From Arthrobacter sp. StoSoilA2 (GTDB lineage: Bacteria > Actinomycetota > Actinomycetes > Actinomycetales > Micrococcaceae), in NCBI RefSeq assembly GCF_019977195.1, contig NZ_AP024643.1:2418001-2482000 (forward strand): 64,000 bases of DNA. The letters are read 5' to 3'. The notes below the pieces were generated by a model. That model was not told the origin of the DNA. It did no database searches and worked only from the letters and a program-made list of their open reading frames with translations. Position numbers and translations under genes: made by a program. Position 1 is the stretch's first letter. Each line of letters starts with the position of its first letter. This document shows, in pieces, positions 32,611 through 42,744 of this stretch.

Positions 32611-34367
32611 GCGCCGAAGCAAGCATGATTGAGACTGAAGCCGAGGTCCCCGCAGCAGGCCGATCCGTACTGCGGCGCCTGTTGACAAACCCACAGGGCA
32701 TGATCTGCATCGTGTTCCTCGTGCTGGTGATACTTTTCGGGGTCCTCAGCCCCTGGCTGGCTCCCTTCCAGCCCAACGAGGCGAACCTCAACTCAGTGAA
32801 CGCCCAACCATTCTCGGAAGGGCATCTGTTCGGTGCCGACCGCGCCGGTCGCGACATCCTGTCACAGCTCATGTGGGGTACCAATGGCACCCTTCTTGGG
32901 TCATTGTTGGTGCTCGTGATCGCGGTCCTGTTCGGTGTCACCACCGGTCTCCTCGCAGGGTTCTACCGAGGCAAGTTCGAAGCCGTTGCCGGTTTCGTCA
33001 CGGACCTCATCATGTCCCTGCCAAGCATCGTCCTGCTGATTGCGCTTTTCGCGCTAACAGGGCCCAACGTGATGGTCGCCATGGCAGTCTTCGGTGTCCT
33101 GGTCGCCCCGACCTACTACCGTTTGGTCCGCTCGGTGGTTCTTGGCGTCAGGACGGAGTTGTACATTGATGCAGCAAAAGTGGTCGGCCTTTCGGACCAG
33201 CGCATCATTGGCCGGCACGTCCTCTGGGCCGTACGGGCCCCAGTCGTTATTCAGAGCTCCTTCGTCGCCGCGGCCGGTATTGCCATCCAGGCCGGTGTCG
33301 AGTTTCTTGGACTCGGCGATCCGGAACAGCCGTCGTGGGGCGGCATCCTGCAGAACGCGAACAGCAACATTTACAACAACCGGTTCGGAGTGCTCTGGCC
33401 GGCGCTGTTGATCAGCCTCACCATTCTTGCCCTGGTCCTTCTGGGGAACGTGCTCCGAGACGTACTCCAGTCCTCGGCTCACAACAAGACGTTGAAGCGG
33501 TCACGCCGACGGGCATTGCTCACTGACGCCCAGAATGCGCGGACAACGTCCGCTTCCTCAGGATCCGATGAGGCGCTCCTGTCCATCCGCGGCTTGAAGG
33601 TCGGTTATCCTGACGGTCCCAACCGTGTCCGCACAGTCGTGCACGGCGTCGACCTGGACGTCCGCCGTGGCGAAATCCACGGTCTCGTTGGGGAATCCGG
33701 ATCCGGAAAATCCCAGATGGCCTTCTCAACGCTGGGCATCCTGCCCAAGGAAGCCCTCATTCTCGGCGGCAGCATCTATCTCGATGGCGAAGACCTGTTG
33801 GCGGATGACAAAGCACTCAAGAATGCGCGAGGCCGGCGCATTGGCTACATTCCCCAGGAGCCCATGTCCAACCTGGACCCCTCCTTCACCATCGGCGCAC
33901 AGCTCGTCTACGGTCTCCGGGCCGTCAAAAAGATCAGCGACAAAGAAGCCAAAGAACAACTGATCGCACTGCTGACACGGGTCGGCATCCGCAACCCTGA
34001 AAACGTAATGCGCTTATACCCGCACGAAATATCCGGAGGTATGGCCCAGCGCGTCCTGATCTGTGGTGCCGTTGCCGGGGACCCGGACCTGATCGTTGCC
34101 GATGAACCAACCACCGCACTGGACGTCACGGTGCAGGCTGAGGTACTTGAACTCCTGCGCGAGCTCAGCACCGAACGCGGTTTGGCCATGATCCTTGTCA
34201 CCCACAATCTGGGCGTCGTCGCAGACCTCTGCGACACGGTCAGTGTCATGAAGAACGGCCGGATTGTGGAACGAAACGACGTCGAATCCCTGTTCAGCGA
34301 CCCGGAGCAGGATTACACGAAGGCGCTGCTGGAATCGTCCCGCAGCGTCGAACTGATGGAGGCGTAA
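32607..34367 (+). CDS. Fused DppC-type permease and DppD-type ATPase
   Basis: 586-residue fusion. Residues about 1-295 form a DppC-like permease (LFGADRAGRDILSQLMWG; the loop YIDAAKVVGLSDQRII). Residues about 325-586 form an ABC ATPase with Walker A GESGSGKSQM, signature ISGGMAQRVLI and Walker B LIVADEPTTALD. Such fusions are known in actinobacterial peptide/nickel-type importers but are a minority. It fixes a 1:1 ratio of permease to ATPase. The next ATPase gene follows after two bases. Confidence 0.92.
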   Translation: MSAEASMIETEAEVPAAGRSVLRRLLTNPQGMICIVFLVLVILFGVLSPWLAPFQPNEANLNSVNAQPFSEGHLFGADRAGRDILSQLMWGTNGTLLGSLLVLVIAVLFGVTTGLLAGFYRGKFEAVAGFVTDLIMSLPSIVLLIALFALTGPNVMVAMAVFGVLVAPTYYRLVRSVVLGVRTELYIDAAKVVGLSDQRIIGRHVLWAVRAPVVIQSSFVAAAGIAIQAGVEFLGLGDPEQPSWGGILQNANSNIYNNRFGVLWPALLISLTILALVLLGNVLRDVLQSSAHNKTLKRSRRRALLTDAQNARTTSASSGSDEALLSIRGLKVGYPDGPNRVRTVVHGVDLDVRRGEIHGLVGESGSGKSQMAFSTLGILPKEALILGGSIYLDGEDLLADDKALKNARGRRIGYIPQEPMSNLDPSFTIGAQLVYGLRAVKKISDKEAKEQLIALLTRVGIRNPENVMRLYPHEISGGMAQRVLICGAVAGDPDLIVADEPTTALDVTVQAEVLELLRELSTERGLAMILVTHNLGVVADLCDTVSVMKNGRIVERNDVESLFSDPEQDYTKALLESSRSVELMEA

Positions 34368-34369
34368 AG

Positions 34370-35227
34370 GTGACTACTCCCATACTCCAAGTCGAAAACC
34401 TCGTCGTGACCTATACCGGGCGCCACGGGCTTTCCAAGAAGGTTATCGACAATGTCAGCCTGGAACTGAAGGCGGGCGAGACCCTGAGCCTGGTAGGTGA
34501 ATCCGGGTCAGGCAAGACAACCATCGGCCGGGCCATCCTTGGACTCGCACCCGTTACGGAAGGTTCCATTAGGTTCCGTGGTGACACCATCAGCAACATT
34601 TCCCGTTCTCAGCGTCGGAAGGTGGCGCGAGGCATCCAGGTGGTCTTCCAAGACCCCTACTCATCGTTGAATCCGTCAATGACGGTCGAAGACATCCTGG
34701 TGGAGCCGATGGCCGCCGCTGGTGCGTCCGGAGGCCGCCAGCGCGTGAGGGAGCTGCTCGACTCTGTTGGCTTGCCCAGCGATTCGGGCAGCCGTTACCC
34801 GAAGGAGTTCTCCGGTGGACAGCGTCAGCGCATCGCCATCGCGCGTGCGCTGGCTTTGGATCCGTCGGTCATCATCTGCGACGAGCCGACCAGCGCACTG
34901 GACGTTACCACTCAGGCCCGTGTTCTGACACTTTTCAAGGAACTCCAGGAACAAACCGGGGTCGCGTACTTGTTCATCAGCCACGACCTGGGCGTTGTGA
35001 ATTCCATCAGCGACCGTATCGCCGTGCTGTATCAAGGCTCGGTGGTTGAAATCGGGGAAGCCGATCAGGTAGCCCGTGCTCCACGCCACGACTACACCCG
35101 CCGACTTCAGATGGCAGCGCCTGTGGCAGACCCGAAAAAGCAACGAGAACGCCGAGCCGCCCGCTTGCAGTTCCTCGCCGCCGAGAAGGCCGCGGAAACT
35201 CCCCGGGGCGCCCCCGCCCAGCTCTGA
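34370..35227 (+). CDS. ABC transporter ATP-binding protein (DppF-type)
   Basis: 285-residue ATPase with Walker A GESGSGKTTI, signature FSGGQRQRIAI and Walker B VIICDEPTSALD, then the switch His in LFISHDLGVV. GTG start after GGAGGCG. It completes the importer with the fused permease-ATPase. The C-terminal tail with conserved APRHDYTRRL is typical of oligopeptide-family ATPases. Confidence 0.92.
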   Translation: MTTPILQVENLVVTYTGRHGLSKKVIDNVSLELKAGETLSLVGESGSGKTTIGRAILGLAPVTEGSIRFRGDTISNISRSQRRKVARGIQVVFQDPYSSLNPSMTVEDILVEPMAAAGASGGRQRVRELLDSVGLPSDSGSRYPKEFSGGQRQRIAIARALALDPSVIICDEPTSALDVTTQARVLTLFKELQEQTGVAYLFISHDLGVVNSISDRIAVLYQGSVVEIGEADQVARAPRHDYTRRLQMAAPVADPKKQRERRAARLQFLAAEKAAETPRGAPAQL

Positions 35228-35297
35228 CCCTCACGCTTAACCAGCCGCCCCTTCCTGACAAGGCCGGCACCCGATACAACACCGTCTGGAGACACTC

Positions 35298-38117
35298 ATG
35301 GCACACGTTGCCGCTCCCCAAGGCCTTCGCTTTGATCAACGTACCGAAACTTCACCCGTTATTGGGCTGGGTACCGGAACACCGCGACTCTCATGGTTCG
35401 TGCCAGTCGCCGATGCCGGATACACGCAGATCGCCTACGAAGTCGAGGTGACCCGCGGTGAAGCAACTGAGGTCTACCGTGTCGAAAGCAACGAGCAGGT
35501 GCTGGTCCCGTGGCCTGCGCCGGAGCTGAAGTCCAGGGAGTCCGCCGCCGTGCGGGTCCGTGTCACCGATGGTGGGAATTGGAGTGACTGGAGCGAAGCC
35601 TCGACGGTCGAAGCCGGTCTTCTCAACGCATCAGACTGGGCAGCCGATTTCGTCAGCCCCGCGGATATAGGTGCACCCGCCATGCCGGCCCCCATCCTTT
35701 CCGGCATTTTGGACCTGCCTGCGGACATCGTCAAAGCCCGTCTCTACGCCACAGCCCACGGCATCTACGTCCCGACTGTTAACGGCCAGCGCGTCGACGA
35801 CACGGTGCTGGCTCCGGGCTGGACTTCCTACGAGAACCGTCTTCGCTACCAAACGTATGACGTCACGTCGCTGCTGCGGCAGGGCCCGAACCACCTGGAC
35901 ATGCTGCTGGGCAACGGCTGGTACCGTGGTCGACTGGGCTTCGAAAACAAGCGCGCCATCTACGGAGACCGCCTGGCCGTCTTGGCACAACTTGAAGTCA
36001 CGACGGCGGACGGCGCCGTCCATGTTCTCCTGTCCGACGATTCCTGGACCGCCCGCAACAGCCACATTGTTGCCGACGACCTTTACGACGGCCAGAGCAC
36101 CGACCTGCGCGAGATGGCCGGCGTCACCGCGTCTGCCTCCAGCGCGGTAGAAGTCATTCCCGCGGATCATTCACGGCTCGTCGCCCCGGAAGGCCCGGCT
36201 ATACGCCCGATCGAGGTGCTCCCGGCGGTGTCTGTCTTCACTTCGCCTGCCGGGAAGACACTGGTCGACTTTGGGCAGAACCTCGTCGGCTGGGTCAGGC
36301 TTCGGACCCACGGTCTTCCGGGGGGCAGCGAAGTGGTCATCCAGCACGCCGAAGTTCTTGAAAACAATGAGCTCTGCACGGAGCCGTTGCGGTCGGCGAA
36401 GGCTACTGACACCTTCATAGTGGCCGGGGCCCCGGAAGAAACCCTGGAACCGTCCTTGACGCTTCACGGCTTCCGCTATGCCGAGGTCACTGGCGTTCCG
36501 GACCTGAAGGCTGAAGACATTGAAGCGGTCGTCATCGGTTCGGACCTAAAGCGTATCGGCTGGTTCTCATCCTCGGACGAACTGCTGAACCGGTTCCACG
36601 AGAATGTTAACTGGAGCATCCGCGGGAACTTTGTCGATGTGCCAACGGACTGCCCCCAGCGCGACGAGAGGCTCGGCTGGACCGGAGACATCCAGATTTT
36701 CGCTCCTACAGCCTCATTCCTTTACGACATCGGCGGGTTCCTTGGTTCCTGGCTCCGCGACCTGGCCGCCGAGCAGCTTCCCGACGGTTCGGTACCCCAC
36801 GTGGTCCCGGACGTCATCCACTCGGACTTCACGAACACCCCCGCAGCTGCCTGGGGAGATGCAGCTGTACTCATCCCGTGGACTTTGTACCAAAGGACCG
36901 GCAACCGCCAGATCCTGGAACAGCAATATCCAAGCGCATGCAAATATGTCGCCAAGGTGGCCTCACTGGCCGGTGACGACATGTTGTGGACAGGTGGTTT
37001 CCAATACGGTGACTGGCTCGACCCCAGCGCTCCGCCCGAAGACGCTGCCAGGGCCAAAACGGACCCCGACGTCGTCGCTACCGCGCATCTGGCGCGTTCT
37101 GCGGAGGTTCTGGCGTATACCGCCGCCGTACTCGGCCACGATGAGGACGCCGCAACCTATCACAAGCTCTCTGAAGAGGTGCGCGCCGCGTTTGCCCGCT
37201 CCTATGTGACCCCGTCCGGCCGGATTCTTTCCGACACCCAAACGGCGTATGCAATGGCTCTCGAGTGGGCGCTTCTGCCCAGCGAGGACCAGCGTCAGGA
37301 GGCGGGGCGCCGGCTCGCGGACCTGGTTCGCGTCAGCGGTTTCCGCATCAGTACCGGTTTCGTCGGCACGCCGCTCGTTTGTGATGCGCTGACCGCCGCC
37401 GGTGAAGTGGACGTCGCCTACCGTCTGCTCCTCCAAACGGGGTGCCCCTCCTGGCTTTACCCTGTCACGATGGGTGCCACTACTGTCTGGGAGCGATGGG
37501 ATAGCCTGCGACCGGATGGCAGCGTCAACCCTGGCGGTATGACCTCATTCAACCATTACGCCCTGGGGGCTGTGGCGGACTGGCTGCACCGGACCGTCGC
37601 CGGCCTGGCACCTGCGGCGCCCGGGTACCGAAAGATCACAGTCCAACCACGCCCGACGGCGGCCCTCACCCAGGCATCTGCACGGCACCTGACCCCGTAT
37701 GGTGAAGCTTCGGTTCAGTGGCAGCGCGAAGGGGGGAAGCTGACCCTCGACGTCACCGTACCAGTCGGCACCACCGCCGCCGTTCACGTCCCCGGCACCA
37801 GCGAACCCGAAGTGGTTTCGCATGGCACCCACACATGGACCGTTTCCGATCCCACTCCGGACACCGGGGAAGGCAACGCCCTGACCATCCGCGAACTGTT
37901 GGATCGTCAACCCCTCACCTGGTCAGCCGTGGTGGACGCCGCCGTCGAAACCGGCATTGCCCCCCAGGGTGAAGCCCAGACCGCTGACAAACTCGCCAGG
38001 TATCTGGACGAGCCTGTCGGCAATCTGGGATACGCCTTGGTTCCCGAACCCTGGATCAACCGGAACGTTTCTCTGCGGGAAAAAGTAGCCCAAATCCTGA
38101 AAGGCTCCCAGGCATGA
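35298..38117 (+). CDS. Alpha-L-rhamnosidase (GH78) with C-terminal helical module
   Basis: 939 residues, no signal peptide, so cytoplasmic. N-terminal Ig-like and beta-sandwich domains (RLSWFVPVADAGYTQIAYEV) precede the (alpha/alpha)6 catalytic barrel. VPTDCPQRDERLGWTGD holds the acid catalyst region and MTSFNHYALGAVADWL the conserved His. After the C-terminal sandwich, about 80 residues (ALTIRELLDRQP... to LREKVAQILKG) form an extra helical module also suggested at the N-termini of the two downstream glycosidases. It would remove terminal L-rhamnose from imported plant glycosides. It overlaps the GH43 gene by ATGA. Confidence 0.93.
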   Translation: MAHVAAPQGLRFDQRTETSPVIGLGTGTPRLSWFVPVADAGYTQIAYEVEVTRGEATEVYRVESNEQVLVPWPAPELKSRESAAVRVRVTDGGNWSDWSEASTVEAGLLNASDWAADFVSPADIGAPAMPAPILSGILDLPADIVKARLYATAHGIYVPTVNGQRVDDTVLAPGWTSYENRLRYQTYDVTSLLRQGPNHLDMLLGNGWYRGRLGFENKRAIYGDRLAVLAQLEVTTADGAVHVLLSDDSWTARNSHIVADDLYDGQSTDLREMAGVTASASSAVEVIPADHSRLVAPEGPAIRPIEVLPAVSVFTSPAGKTLVDFGQNLVGWVRLRTHGLPGGSEVVIQHAEVLENNELCTEPLRSAKATDTFIVAGAPEETLEPSLTLHGFRYAEVTGVPDLKAEDIEAVVIGSDLKRIGWFSSSDELLNRFHENVNWSIRGNFVDVPTDCPQRDERLGWTGDIQIFAPTASFLYDIGGFLGSWLRDLAAEQLPDGSVPHVVPDVIHSDFTNTPAAAWGDAAVLIPWTLYQRTGNRQILEQQYPSACKYVAKVASLAGDDMLWTGGFQYGDWLDPSAPPEDAARAKTDPDVVATAHLARSAEVLAYTAAVLGHDEDAATYHKLSEEVRAAFARSYVTPSGRILSDTQTAYAMALEWALLPSEDQRQEAGRRLADLVRVSGFRISTGFVGTPLVCDALTAAGEVDVAYRLLLQTGCPSWLYPVTMGATTVWERWDSLRPDGSVNPGGMTSFNHYALGAVADWLHRTVAGLAPAAPGYRKITVQPRPTAALTQASARHLTPYGEASVQWQREGGKLTLDVTVPVGTTAAVHVPGTSEPEVVSHGTHTWTVSDPTPDTGEGNALTIRELLDRQPLTWSAVVDAAVETGIAPQGEAQTADKLARYLDEPVGNLGYALVPEPWINRNVSLREKVAQILKGSQA

Positions 38118-39625
38118 CAGCGACCTCAACGCACGTGCCCGCAGGCGGGGAGCAGACGGCGAATTCTGCCATTCAGCCGATCCTTTCCGGCTTTTACCCT
38201 GACCCTACAATCTGCAGGGCAGGCCCGGACTACTACCTGTCGACGTCCAGCTTCGAGTACTTCCCGGGCGCACCCATCTTCCACAGCACTGATCTGGTGA
38301 CGTGGACACAGATCGGCCATGTCTTGGACCGGCGGACCCAATTCAGACTGGGGAACCCGCTACCGTCGACCGGGATTTATGGTTCCACGCTTCGGGAGCA
38401 TGATGGGACCTTTTGGTTCATTACCACCAATGTCAGTGATTACGGGGCCGGCCAGGTGCTGGTCCGGGCAACCGACCCGGCTGGTCCATGGAGCGAGCCG
38501 GTGTTCATCGGGGACGCCATCGGCATCGACCCGGATCTGTGCTGGGACGACAGCGGCGATTGCTACCTGAGCTGGAAGGCCATGAACTTCACCGAAGGTG
38601 AAATCGGTATCCTGCAAGCCCGCCTTGATACCAGCACCGGCATGCTTCGCGATGCTCCATATCCGATCTGGCAGGGCAGTGGAATGGGCGCCGTGGAGGC
38701 GCCCCATCTGTACCGTATCGGCGAGTATTGGTACCTCCTGCTGGCGGAGGGCGGCACCGAACGCGGTCACTGCGTGACCGCTGCCCGCAGCACACATCCA
38801 GCGGGTCCGTTCGAACCCTGTCCCAGCAACCCGGTCTTCACCCACCGCAGTTCCATCCACCCCGTCCAGAACGTCGGTCACGCTGACCTGGTCCAAACAC
38901 CCGACGGCGAATGGGCGGCCGTTTACCTTGGTGTCCGTCCCAAGGGGTCCACGCCTGGATTCCATGTTCTGGGCCGTGAAACCTTTATTGCGGGCATCGA
39001 CTGGGTCGACGGGTGGCCGGTGTTCGATGAGGACCGGTTTCACGTCCCCTCGGTAGACACAGCATTTTCGGACGACTTTTCCGGCCCGGACCTGAACCCC
39101 CGGTGGGTAGTACCGGCGGGGGAGCCGGACAGCGTCACCCAGCGCAACCCTGGGGGTGGCATAACGCTTCTACCCATGCGGGACGGATCTCCGGGAATGC
39201 TCTGCACCCGTGTGAAGGATTTGAGTTGGAGGGCCGAAGCGACGATCGAGGGGCAGGGCAGCTTCATGCTGCGAATCGACGACAGGTACTGTTACGGGAT
39301 CACCGTCCGATCCGACGTCGTACGGGCGTGGGCCCGTATCGGCGGACTAACGTTCGACCTCGGATCATGCCCTGCTGATTCAAGCACCATCGTGCACATT
39401 GAAAGCGTCCCTGCTCAATCTCCGACAGTCCCGTTGGGCCACGGCGGGCCGGATGACGTTGTACTCTCTGTCGTTGGGCACACGGGAACCGTCCAGCTCG
39501 GCCGCCTGGATGGGCGCCATCTGTCCACGGAAGTCGCCTCCGGATTTACCGGGCGCATGTTGGCCCTCCAAGGCGCGCAAGGCCCCGGGACCGTCCTGTC
39601 GGTCAGCTACACCCCACAAACCTAG
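38114..39625 (+). CDS. GH43 family glycosidase (beta-xylosidase/arabinosidase type)
   Basis: 503-residue cytoplasmic enzyme. The five-blade propeller carries Asp in GFYPDPTICRAGPDYYL, Asp in GIDPDLCWDD and the acid Glu in GAVEAPHLYR, matching the GH43 triad. A C-terminal concanavalin-like sandwich (about 325-503; FSDDFSGPDLNPRW) is as in GH43 subfamilies 11/12. It likely removes xylose or arabinose from imported oligosaccharides. It is coupled to the rhamnosidase gene. Confidence 0.9.
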   Translation: MTATSTHVPAGGEQTANSAIQPILSGFYPDPTICRAGPDYYLSTSSFEYFPGAPIFHSTDLVTWTQIGHVLDRRTQFRLGNPLPSTGIYGSTLREHDGTFWFITTNVSDYGAGQVLVRATDPAGPWSEPVFIGDAIGIDPDLCWDDSGDCYLSWKAMNFTEGEIGILQARLDTSTGMLRDAPYPIWQGSGMGAVEAPHLYRIGEYWYLLLAEGGTERGHCVTAARSTHPAGPFEPCPSNPVFTHRSSIHPVQNVGHADLVQTPDGEWAAVYLGVRPKGSTPGFHVLGRETFIAGIDWVDGWPVFDEDRFHVPSVDTAFSDDFSGPDLNPRWVVPAGEPDSVTQRNPGGGITLLPMRDGSPGMLCTRVKDLSWRAEATIEGQGSFMLRIDDRYCYGITVRSDVVRAWARIGGLTFDLGSCPADSSTIVHIESVPAQSPTVPLGHGGPDDVVLSVVGHTGTVQLGRLDGRHLSTEVASGFTGRMLALQGAQGPGTVLSVSYTPQT

Positions 39626-39635
39626 GAAAACTTAC

Positions 39636-41396
39636 ATGCCTTTCACGAAGAATGCTTTGCTCAGGGACATCCTGGCAGACCCTGCGGCTTCCCGGGTTCT
39701 GGAGCTGCACTTTCCCGGATTCGCGACGTGGAATGACTGGTCCCTAACGCCTCTGGCCACCCTGGACGAGGTATCGCACTGGGCACGCGGGGTAGGGGAG
39801 CAGTCACCGGACCTTGCGGCACTTTGGAAGGATATGGCCGCCGTCGAATCGTCCCCCACGATTGCAACTGCCGATGCCCCGAAGCCTGCCACCTCGGGAG
39901 ACAGGAAAGCCAGCGAGCATGCGCACACTTCGGCCAAGTGTCCGGCGATCCCTTCCCAACAGTGGGGCGTGGCCGAAGTTGTGCTGGCAGGCCCATCAAC
40001 CGGGAATCCCTTCACGGACGTTGAACTCGAAGCGACTTTCCGCTCCGGCAGCGAAGCAGTGCGCGTAGGCGGCTTTTACGACGGCGAAGGCACGTACCGT
40101 ATCCGGTTTATGCCACCACGGGCCGGCACTTGGCAATTCACGGTGACTTCAAATGCCGACGAACTCCACGGAGCCACAGGCGCAGTTGAGGCCGCGGCGC
40201 CAGAGGAAGGCAACCCTGGTCCTGTAGGTATTCGTGACACCTTCCACTTCGCATACGCCGACGGGACACCCTACCTGCCTTTCGGGACCACCGCCTATGC
40301 CTGGACCAACCAAAGCACCGAATTGCAGGAACGGACACTGCGCACCCTGGCCGGAAGCCCCTTTACGAAGATCCGCATGTGCGTGTTCCCAAAGTCGTAC
40401 TCCTACAACGCGAATGAGCCCGAAAGCTTCGCCTTTGAGAAGAATCCTGACGGCAGCTGGGACTTCAGCAGGTTCAACCCCGCCTTTTTCCGCAACCTCG
40501 AACAGCGGATTGAGGGTCTCCTAGCACTGGGGATAGAAGCGGACCTGATCCTCTTCCACCCCTATGACAGATGGGGGTTCTCCGCCATGCCGGCCTGGGC
40601 TGATGACCTCTACCTGCGCTACATCGTTCGCAGGCTTGGCGCCACCCGCAATGTCTGGTGGTCCCTGGCCAATGAATACGACTTCATGCAAACCAAGAAC
40701 GAGCAGGACTGGGAGCGGTTTGCCGCAATCGTAGGGCAGGAAGACCATGCCGGCCACCTGCTCTCCATACATAACGGAGCTTCCTTCTACGACTACTCCC
40801 GGCCATGGGTGACCCACTGCAGCATCCAACGCACGGACAATTACCTGTCCGCCGAGAACACCGACATATGGCGCCAACGATGGGGGAAGCCCGCAGTCAT
40901 CGATGAAGTTGGCTATGAAGGTGATGTCGCCGAAGGTTGGGGCAACATCAGCCCCCAGGAATTGGTCCGTCGCTGCTGGGAAGGCGCAGTCCGCGGCGGA
41001 TACGTCACTCACGGGGAGACGTACCTGGACGCAGATGACGTCATTTGGTGGGCCAAGGGGGGCAGCCTCAAGGGTGAATCACCCGAACGAATCGGTTTCC
41101 TCCGGCGGCTGGTGGCGGAGGCGCCCAGCGCTCGATGGGATCCGCTCCCCGGAGACTGGGACTCCCGCACCGGAGGCGACCAGGACCACCGCGTCATATA
41201 CCTGGGGATCGGGCGGCCACGTTTCCGCTCGGTCCTGGTTCCGCCCGGCGCTTCCTGGCATGTGGACGTGATCGATACGTGGAACATGACGATAACGACG
41301 CTGCCGGAACCGTTTGAAGGCCGCGTCATCGTCCAGTTGCCCGGCCGCGAATACATGGCGATTCGGGTCCGTCGGGCTACGAGCACAACCAACTGA
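39636..41396 (+). CDS. Apiosidase-like glycosidase (DUF5060/DUF4038/DUF5605 architecture), copy 1
   Basis: 586 residues, no signal peptide. It starts with a helical module (about 1-75), then an Ig-like DUF5060 domain (NPFTDVELEATFRSG; VGGFYDGEGTYRIRF). The TIM barrel related to DUF4038 has likely acid/base Glu in NVWWSLANEYDF and nucleophile Glu in AVIDEVGYEG. A C-terminal DUF5605 beta domain ends it. DUF4038 includes GH140 apiosidases. With apionate-pathway genes nearby I predict release of D-apiose from glycosides. AGGAAAA precedes ATG 39636. Confidence 0.85.
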   Translation: MPFTKNALLRDILADPAASRVLELHFPGFATWNDWSLTPLATLDEVSHWARGVGEQSPDLAALWKDMAAVESSPTIATADAPKPATSGDRKASEHAHTSAKCPAIPSQQWGVAEVVLAGPSTGNPFTDVELEATFRSGSEAVRVGGFYDGEGTYRIRFMPPRAGTWQFTVTSNADELHGATGAVEAAAPEEGNPGPVGIRDTFHFAYADGTPYLPFGTTAYAWTNQSTELQERTLRTLAGSPFTKIRMCVFPKSYSYNANEPESFAFEKNPDGSWDFSRFNPAFFRNLEQRIEGLLALGIEADLILFHPYDRWGFSAMPAWADDLYLRYIVRRLGATRNVWWSLANEYDFMQTKNEQDWERFAAIVGQEDHAGHLLSIHNGASFYDYSRPWVTHCSIQRTDNYLSAENTDIWRQRWGKPAVIDEVGYEGDVAEGWGNISPQELVRRCWEGAVRGGYVTHGETYLDADDVIWWAKGGSLKGESPERIGFLRRLVAEAPSARWDPLPGDWDSRTGGDQDHRVIYLGIGRPRFRSVLVPPGASWHVDVIDTWNMTITTLPEPFEGRVIVQLPGREYMAIRVRRATSTTN

Positions 41397-41466
41397 CCTA
41401 CGGTCCATAAGGGCCACTGATCCGCAGTTTTCGCGGCAGAAACAATCAATCTTGTGAGGAAACAGG

Positions 41467-42744
41467 ATGACTTCTTCCGTGAAACCGGACCGTTCAGGGC
41501 AGCAAACCGTTGCCCTGTCCAACGAGGGATTCCCCCTCTATGGACTTCTTGCGCTCTCCGGGGCAATTTTCATTTCCATGGCCACGGAGTTTCTGCCAGG
41601 CGGGCTGATCCCGCAGATCGCTGCGGACTTCGACCGGTCAGCAGGAGACGCCGGACACCTCATAACGATCTTTGCGCTCACCGTCATCCTTACGGCAGCC
41701 CCCGTCGCCATCCTTACCCGCCGGGTCCCGCGGAAGGCGTTGATACTCATTGCTTTCGCCCTGATTGGTGTGGGCAACATCGCCACGGTCTTGTCGCCGT
41801 CGTTTGAGTTCCTGCTGGCTGCGCGGGTTGTGGGAGCCCTCGCCCATGGGGCGTTCTGGTCCGTAGTGGCCGCATATCCAGCCCATCTTGTACGTCCCAC
41901 TCAGCTTGCGAAGGCAACCGCGCTCACGGCTGCCGGGGGATCGGTCGCAGGAGTTGTGGGAATACCTCTGGGAAACGCTGTGGGACAGGCCTTCGGATGG
42001 CGCGTCTCCTTCGGGGTCCTGGCAGCGCTTGTTGTGCTGACTGGATTGCTGATGGCCTGGAAGCTGCCATCCATCGCCGTTCCACGCAGCATAAAACACT
42101 CCTCAAAAGGGCCTCCTGCCGCGCGCCGGGATGCGACGCTTCCGGCGATCCTGATCGTGTGCCTGCTCTTCATCCTTGTGGTGGGCGCCCAAAACAGTTT
42201 TGGAACGTTCAACGTGGTGTGGTTGCTGGATGTAGCCCACATGGCTCCTGTGGCTGTTCCCATCATGCTCTTCATAGGTGGTGTGGCCAGTGCCGTGGGA
42301 GTGGCGCTGACCGGAGTCCTCTACAACAAGTTCCCCATCCGGCTCTTCCTCATTTCCATCGCTGTCCTTGTGGGGCTTCTTGGCTCCCTACCAGTTGTGG
42401 CGGGGTCCGAGCCGGCCGTGTGGCTGTTGTCGGCTTTGCTTGGCGCTGTGTTCGGTGGTGTGCCCATCATGCTGCAAACGCGCATGATGATCTCGGCGTC
42501 CCCCCGGATGCGCAATGCAGCCGCTGCTTTGCAAACGACGGCCATCAACGTCGGGATCGGTGGAGGAGCGTTCATGGGCGGTCTTGTGCTGGACCGGATC
42601 TCACTGGACGTCCTGCCGTTCTGGGCCGCTATCTGCATGTTTGTGGCCCTCGTGGCTGCGGGTCTTTGGGAAATTTACGTTAGAAGGCGCCGAAACAACG
42701 GGCCACGAAAAGAGAAAGTAGTAAACCATGGCGTTTATGGGTGA
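41467..42744 (+). CDS. MFS transporter
   Basis: 425 residues and 12 predicted helices of the sugar-efflux/AraJ-like DHA1 branch (FISMATEFLPGGLIPQIAADF; RVVGALAHGAFWSVVAAYP). The ribosome site is AGGAAACAGG. It overlaps the next gene by 17 bases and lies between the two apiosidase-like paralogs. It may export excess released sugar or import a glycoside; direction cannot be told from sequence. Confidence 0.85.
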   Translation: MTSSVKPDRSGQQTVALSNEGFPLYGLLALSGAIFISMATEFLPGGLIPQIAADFDRSAGDAGHLITIFALTVILTAAPVAILTRRVPRKALILIAFALIGVGNIATVLSPSFEFLLAARVVGALAHGAFWSVVAAYPAHLVRPTQLAKATALTAAGGSVAGVVGIPLGNAVGQAFGWRVSFGVLAALVVLTGLLMAWKLPSIAVPRSIKHSSKGPPAARRDATLPAILIVCLLFILVVGAQNSFGTFNVVWLLDVAHMAPVAVPIMLFIGGVASAVGVALTGVLYNKFPIRLFLISIAVLVGLLGSLPVVAGSEPAVWLLSALLGAVFGGVPIMLQTRMMISASPRMRNAAAALQTTAINVGIGGGAFMGGLVLDRISLDVLPFWAAICMFVALVAAGLWEIYVRRRRNNGPRKEKVVNHGVYG

